The notes under the pieces: model-generated
Databases searched by the model: none
What the model saw: the letters and a program-made list of their open reading frames with translations, nothing else
What the model was told of the DNA's origin: nothing
Translations under genes and position numbers: made by a program
Shown: positions 61,101 through 64,000 of the stretch, in pieces
Numbering within the stretch: the first letter of the stretch is position 1
Layout: every line of letters begins with the position of its first letter
From: Laetiporus sulphureus 93-53
Lineage: Eukaryota > Basidiomycota > Agaricomycetes > Polyporales > Laetiporaceae
Direction of reading: 5' to 3'
NCBI RefSeq assembly: GCF_001632365.1
Contig: NW_024468573.1
Span: 5,834-69,833 of the forward strand
DNA length: 64,000 nucleotides

Positions 61101-62755
61101 ATACACCTGCAAAGTAGATGACATTAGCGTTGCAGGGTGTTAGATGTCAGTAACTGACTTACCTCCAACGCATCGTGCAATATCCACCTGCGGCTACTGT
61201 CTGAACCACCTCGAAGCATATTGACTATGCTCTCGGTGGCAATAGCACGTCGAATCAGCAATTCCTGATCGTCACTAGACCACCTCGCACCATACTCTTT
61301 TTCGAACGATTCAGCGGGAGGCATGCCGGCCGATCCGTCATCAACAGAGCCTAGATACTTCCGTACCCAGTCCGCCAATGAAGCATCTAGCGATACACAG
61401 CGTAAGAGGGAGTATAGGCCCTGGTATATCGTCCGGAGTGCGGCAGGTGAATCGAGCATGAAGAGGCCGGACGAGAAGATGAGTTTCGATAGTAAGCCAA
61501 TGACAATGGGCTGCTGCGCCGAGGGCACGGAGGCAGCGTTGAAGCACCAGAGACAGCGTCTCAAGTCGACCTGTCCAACAAGCATTCAGTCTGCTTCTGT
61601 ATGTGAAACGACTGTCACGCTCACCTCGCAGGAGGTCGAGCTCCACTCCATACAAAGATTCTCGAATGCCTTCGTAGCCGCATACTGTTCGCCATATAGA
61701 CGGTCAGCCTCTACGCCTTTGTTCGGCCCCAGAAAGGGCACCAACAGCGCGGACAGCACATGTGCCTCGTGCGGAAGCTCGCGCGGGCGATTTATGACTG
61801 GAATACGCTGCAGCACCTGGGACAGCGGCACTACCGATGCAGGAATGCGCGGGTCCTCCAAATTGTGCGACGATTGCGGCCTGCGTGCAGAGGCAAGCGA
61901 CGACAGACTAGGCACCGTGACGCTCGGCAGCGAGCTCACGATAGGCAACGATCCCGTGGACATCCCAAACGGCAAATGCAGCGTCGACGCAATCGTGCCC
62001 TGCGATGGCTCGCGCTCCAGCTTCACTCGGCGCATGGGCACGTCCCCAAAGTGGGCGAGCCAACATGCCTGCATGATGTCCTCTGCGAACTTGCGATGCT
62101 CGTCCACCACCGCCTCCCGCGCTTGCTCGACGACCTGGCGGAAAATCCGCTGGCCGAAGCGGTAGCCCTTGGGCGTGGCAGGGCGGGTCGAAGGGGGCGT
62201 TCGCGTGCTGGACCTGGTCGAGCTGGAGCTTGGGGTGGCTGCGCGGGGGATGGGCGAGGGAATGGATATGGACGTGGATGCGCTATTGCCGGCAGAGGGG
62301 AGGACGTGCGAGCGCAGGATGTCCCAGCGCCGTCGTCCAGGAGATGGCAAAGAAGGGTCGACCTCAGCGTTATTCTGACCCTCACCGGATGAGTCCAGCG
62401 TGAGCGGCCTCGGAGCAGTCATCCTCCCTTTCCATCTCGCACCAAAGTCTCTTCCTGCGACCCTCTCCTTCGCCTGCCCTCGCTCACTCTGATCCTGCAA
62501 GTCCACATCTGTCCATCGCTCTCCCGCAGCATCCACAACGGTCTCCGCCGTCCCGACGTCCTCAGCTCTCAGAGTACTCGTGGAGGAGCTGCGAGAAGGC
62601 GTACGAGCGTGTCTTACGGGAGGCTTGCTCGCAATGGACGACGACTCGGCATCGCTTGCAGAGTTTTGGCTCCTCAAAGAGTCGATGGAGAACAAGCGTC
62701 TAGGAAGGGGCCGAACCACAGACGATTTACTCTGTGCATCTCTTCGATTCGGCAT
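55133..62755 (-). CDS. UNC80-like large protein
   Basis: One long minus-strand gene: exon 1 is 62755-61625, exon 2 starts at 61570, and further coding blocks lie at about 61165, 60700-61120, 60110-60510, 59340-60010, 57780-59224 and 57763-55133, separated by short introns. The total is probably more than 2,200 residues. The N-terminus is Ser/Arg-rich, then RRWDILRSHVLP and GYRFGQRIFRQVVEQARE; the rest is alpha-helical repeat-like sequence with LASTRFKRIFIAGGTYALFM, a block I associate with fungal proteins carrying UNC80 domains. Animal UNC80 is a scaffold of the NALCN sodium-leak channel; fungal Cch1 is a NALCN relative. The link to a channel here is inference, and the family call rests on recall of block patterns. 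The C-terminus is acidic. Confidence 0.62.
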
Positions 62756-63619
62756 GCTGTTCTAGCACTATCCACGTTCCGAATAAGCTGACCATGCCTT
62801 GTCATTGATAACAATCCCACTCACCTGGCCGAGAACGTGGACGATTGGAAGGTCCGTTCTATGCGCGCGTTTGAGATCACAGGTACTACTGCGTGCCGTC
62901 TGTAGCAGGTCTCATCTGAGCCGACACCTCGACGATGCTGATATTCGTGATACCGGTTTCACCCTTGTTGCACAGCTCGCTCAGACGTTTGAAAGTCAGA
63001 ATTCGGGATCGATTACTAGCTGCAGCGAACAAGAGCAAGTGCAAACACGGCAGGCGCGATGCTCGCCATGCCACCATCTAAGCGCTCATAATGTCTTATA
63101 TACGTTCTCAGGACAAAGCGAGTGCTCATGTACTCAGTAAAATGCTCAACGGTTACCATTCTGCTCATCGACTACACCGACCACTTGTCCGTCTGATATG
63201 TTGTGGGTCGCTGCACTTGTTTCAGCAAAGTGAGAATTTCATACGCGCAGCAGCGCCAGGTTCTGGATCAACCAGATGACACGATTCTATAGGCAGCACC
63301 AGCTCTACCCATACACACGAGAACACACAGAAGCATGCCTGAGAAATAACAACAGTTTCACAAGCACCTACAGGCCTGACACAGCTGACTGAATGGCGAA
63401 GTGATCTGCGCTGATGATGGACACCACAGATAATTAATTCGATCTACAACTGACGGCAACGCTGGTCAGATGACGGGGCCCAACGAAGCACCATAGAAAC
63501 CAACATGACTCACTACGATGACAGTCCACGCCGAATGCCCATTGACCAATGAAGAGAAGGGACAGAATGAATGTGTTGATTGACAGCACCAAACCGAAGA
63601 AAGCAAAGCAGCAGGCCCC
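62756..63619. other. UNC80-like promoter region and 3' UTR of the right-edge gene
   Basis: No coding-like frame is present on either strand. Confidence 0.5.
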
Positions 63620-64000
63620 TCAAGTAGCGAAAGTCTGACCGAGCGAAGGAGTAGACAGGTTCGGGAAGTGCTGGAGCTGAGAGAATGCCAAGCGTGCAGG
63701 GCGTGTGTGCTGAGGCTGTTCGTTCCAGCTGTAACACGTCATAACAAGCGTTGTTAGAAACGATCAGTGATGCATAATTAGCACATACGGCGAAGGAGCA
63801 GAGCTCGGGCGAATGGTTCCAGCAATAGGCACGTAGAGGTGGGTATACAAGGATCCAGGTGTCGCATATGGAGAGAGAGCATACGGGTTGACAGCAAGCA
63901 GTCCACTAGGAATGGCGCCAGCAATGCGGTTTTGATCGGCGTTGACGTGCGAATACAGCTGCGCTACAGGAGCTAGAACGGTGTCTTGAGGAAGACCAGC
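63620..64000 (-). CDS. C-terminal end of an unidentified protein (partial)
   Basis: The gene enters from beyond the right edge. The exon 64000-63789 reads QDTVLAPVAQLYSHVNADQ and VNPYALSPYATPGSLYTHLYV, and a 60-nt intron (GTATGT...TTACAG, 63788-63729) joins it in frame to 63728-63620, which ends LQHFPNLSTPSLGQTFAT and a stop. The fragment is rich in Pro, Ala, Tyr and Ser and probably disordered. I do not recognise the family from this tail. Confidence 0.6.

Noticed and set aside
61760..62392. 210-codon plus-strand Arg-rich ORF
   Set aside because: It is antisense to the Ser/Pro-rich first exon of the UNC80-like gene, with no motif of its own.
1..64000. tRNA, rRNA and CRISPR features
   Set aside because: I saw no convincing tRNA B-box/cloverleaf, rRNA segment or spaced direct-repeat array on either strand; a dedicated scan could still find a tRNA with an intron.

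Overview
The window is nuclear DNA of a filamentous basidiomycete, most likely an Agaricomycete of the Polyporales type. The evidence is dense genes on both strands cut by many 46-70 nt GT-AG introns, secreted cell-wall and oxidase genes, a Num1/ApsA-type dynein anchor, and an albicanol-synthase-like HAD/terpene-cyclase fusion of the kind known from Antrodia and Fomitopsis. No rRNA, tRNA, CRISPR array or bacterial operon signal was seen. All gene calls come from reading frames, splice sites and remembered family motifs; no database search was run.

Layout, left to right. 1-3.5 kb is nearly empty, with a short duplicated sequence and one weak small ORF. Next come an uncharacterised 463-aa protein (+, 3.6-5.1 kb), a two-domain HAD/class II-type terpene cyclase (-, 5.4-7.1 kb), lineage-specific protein A (+, 8.2-9.5 kb), a DNAJC17/Cwf23-like spliceosomal J-protein (-, 10.5-11.9 kb), the large Num1/ApsA-like cortical anchor (+, 13.0-18.8 kb) and an NCS1 uracil/allantoin-type permease (+, 20.7-22.7 kb).

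23.6-35.2 kb is the most structured part. A CFA20-domain gene and a secreted protein with a collagen-like Gly/Pro linker lie on the minus strand. About 2.9 kb of this block recurs in opposite orientation at 32.25-35.2 kb. Both copies of the secreted gene are intact, and all their exon length differences are multiples of three; the duplicated CFA20 start is a truncated, frameshifted pseudogene. The 5 kb between the arms holds lineage-specific protein B (paralogue of A) and a nitronate monooxygenase.

The right half holds MSH6 (-), two tandem secreted FAD-linked oxidases (-), a 3 kb gene-poor stretch with a 165-bp tandem duplication, a zinc alcohol dehydrogenase (+), a 338-bp palindromic MITE-like element, a GPI-anchored Crh-like GH16 cell-wall enzyme (+), a roughly 7.6 kb UNC80-like gene (-) and the 3' end of an unidentified gene (-) running off the right edge.

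The genes mix housekeeping functions (mismatch repair, splicing, nuclear positioning, transport) with lineage-specific and secretory genes. No single pathway links them. The terpene cyclase has no obvious P450 or transporter partner next to it.
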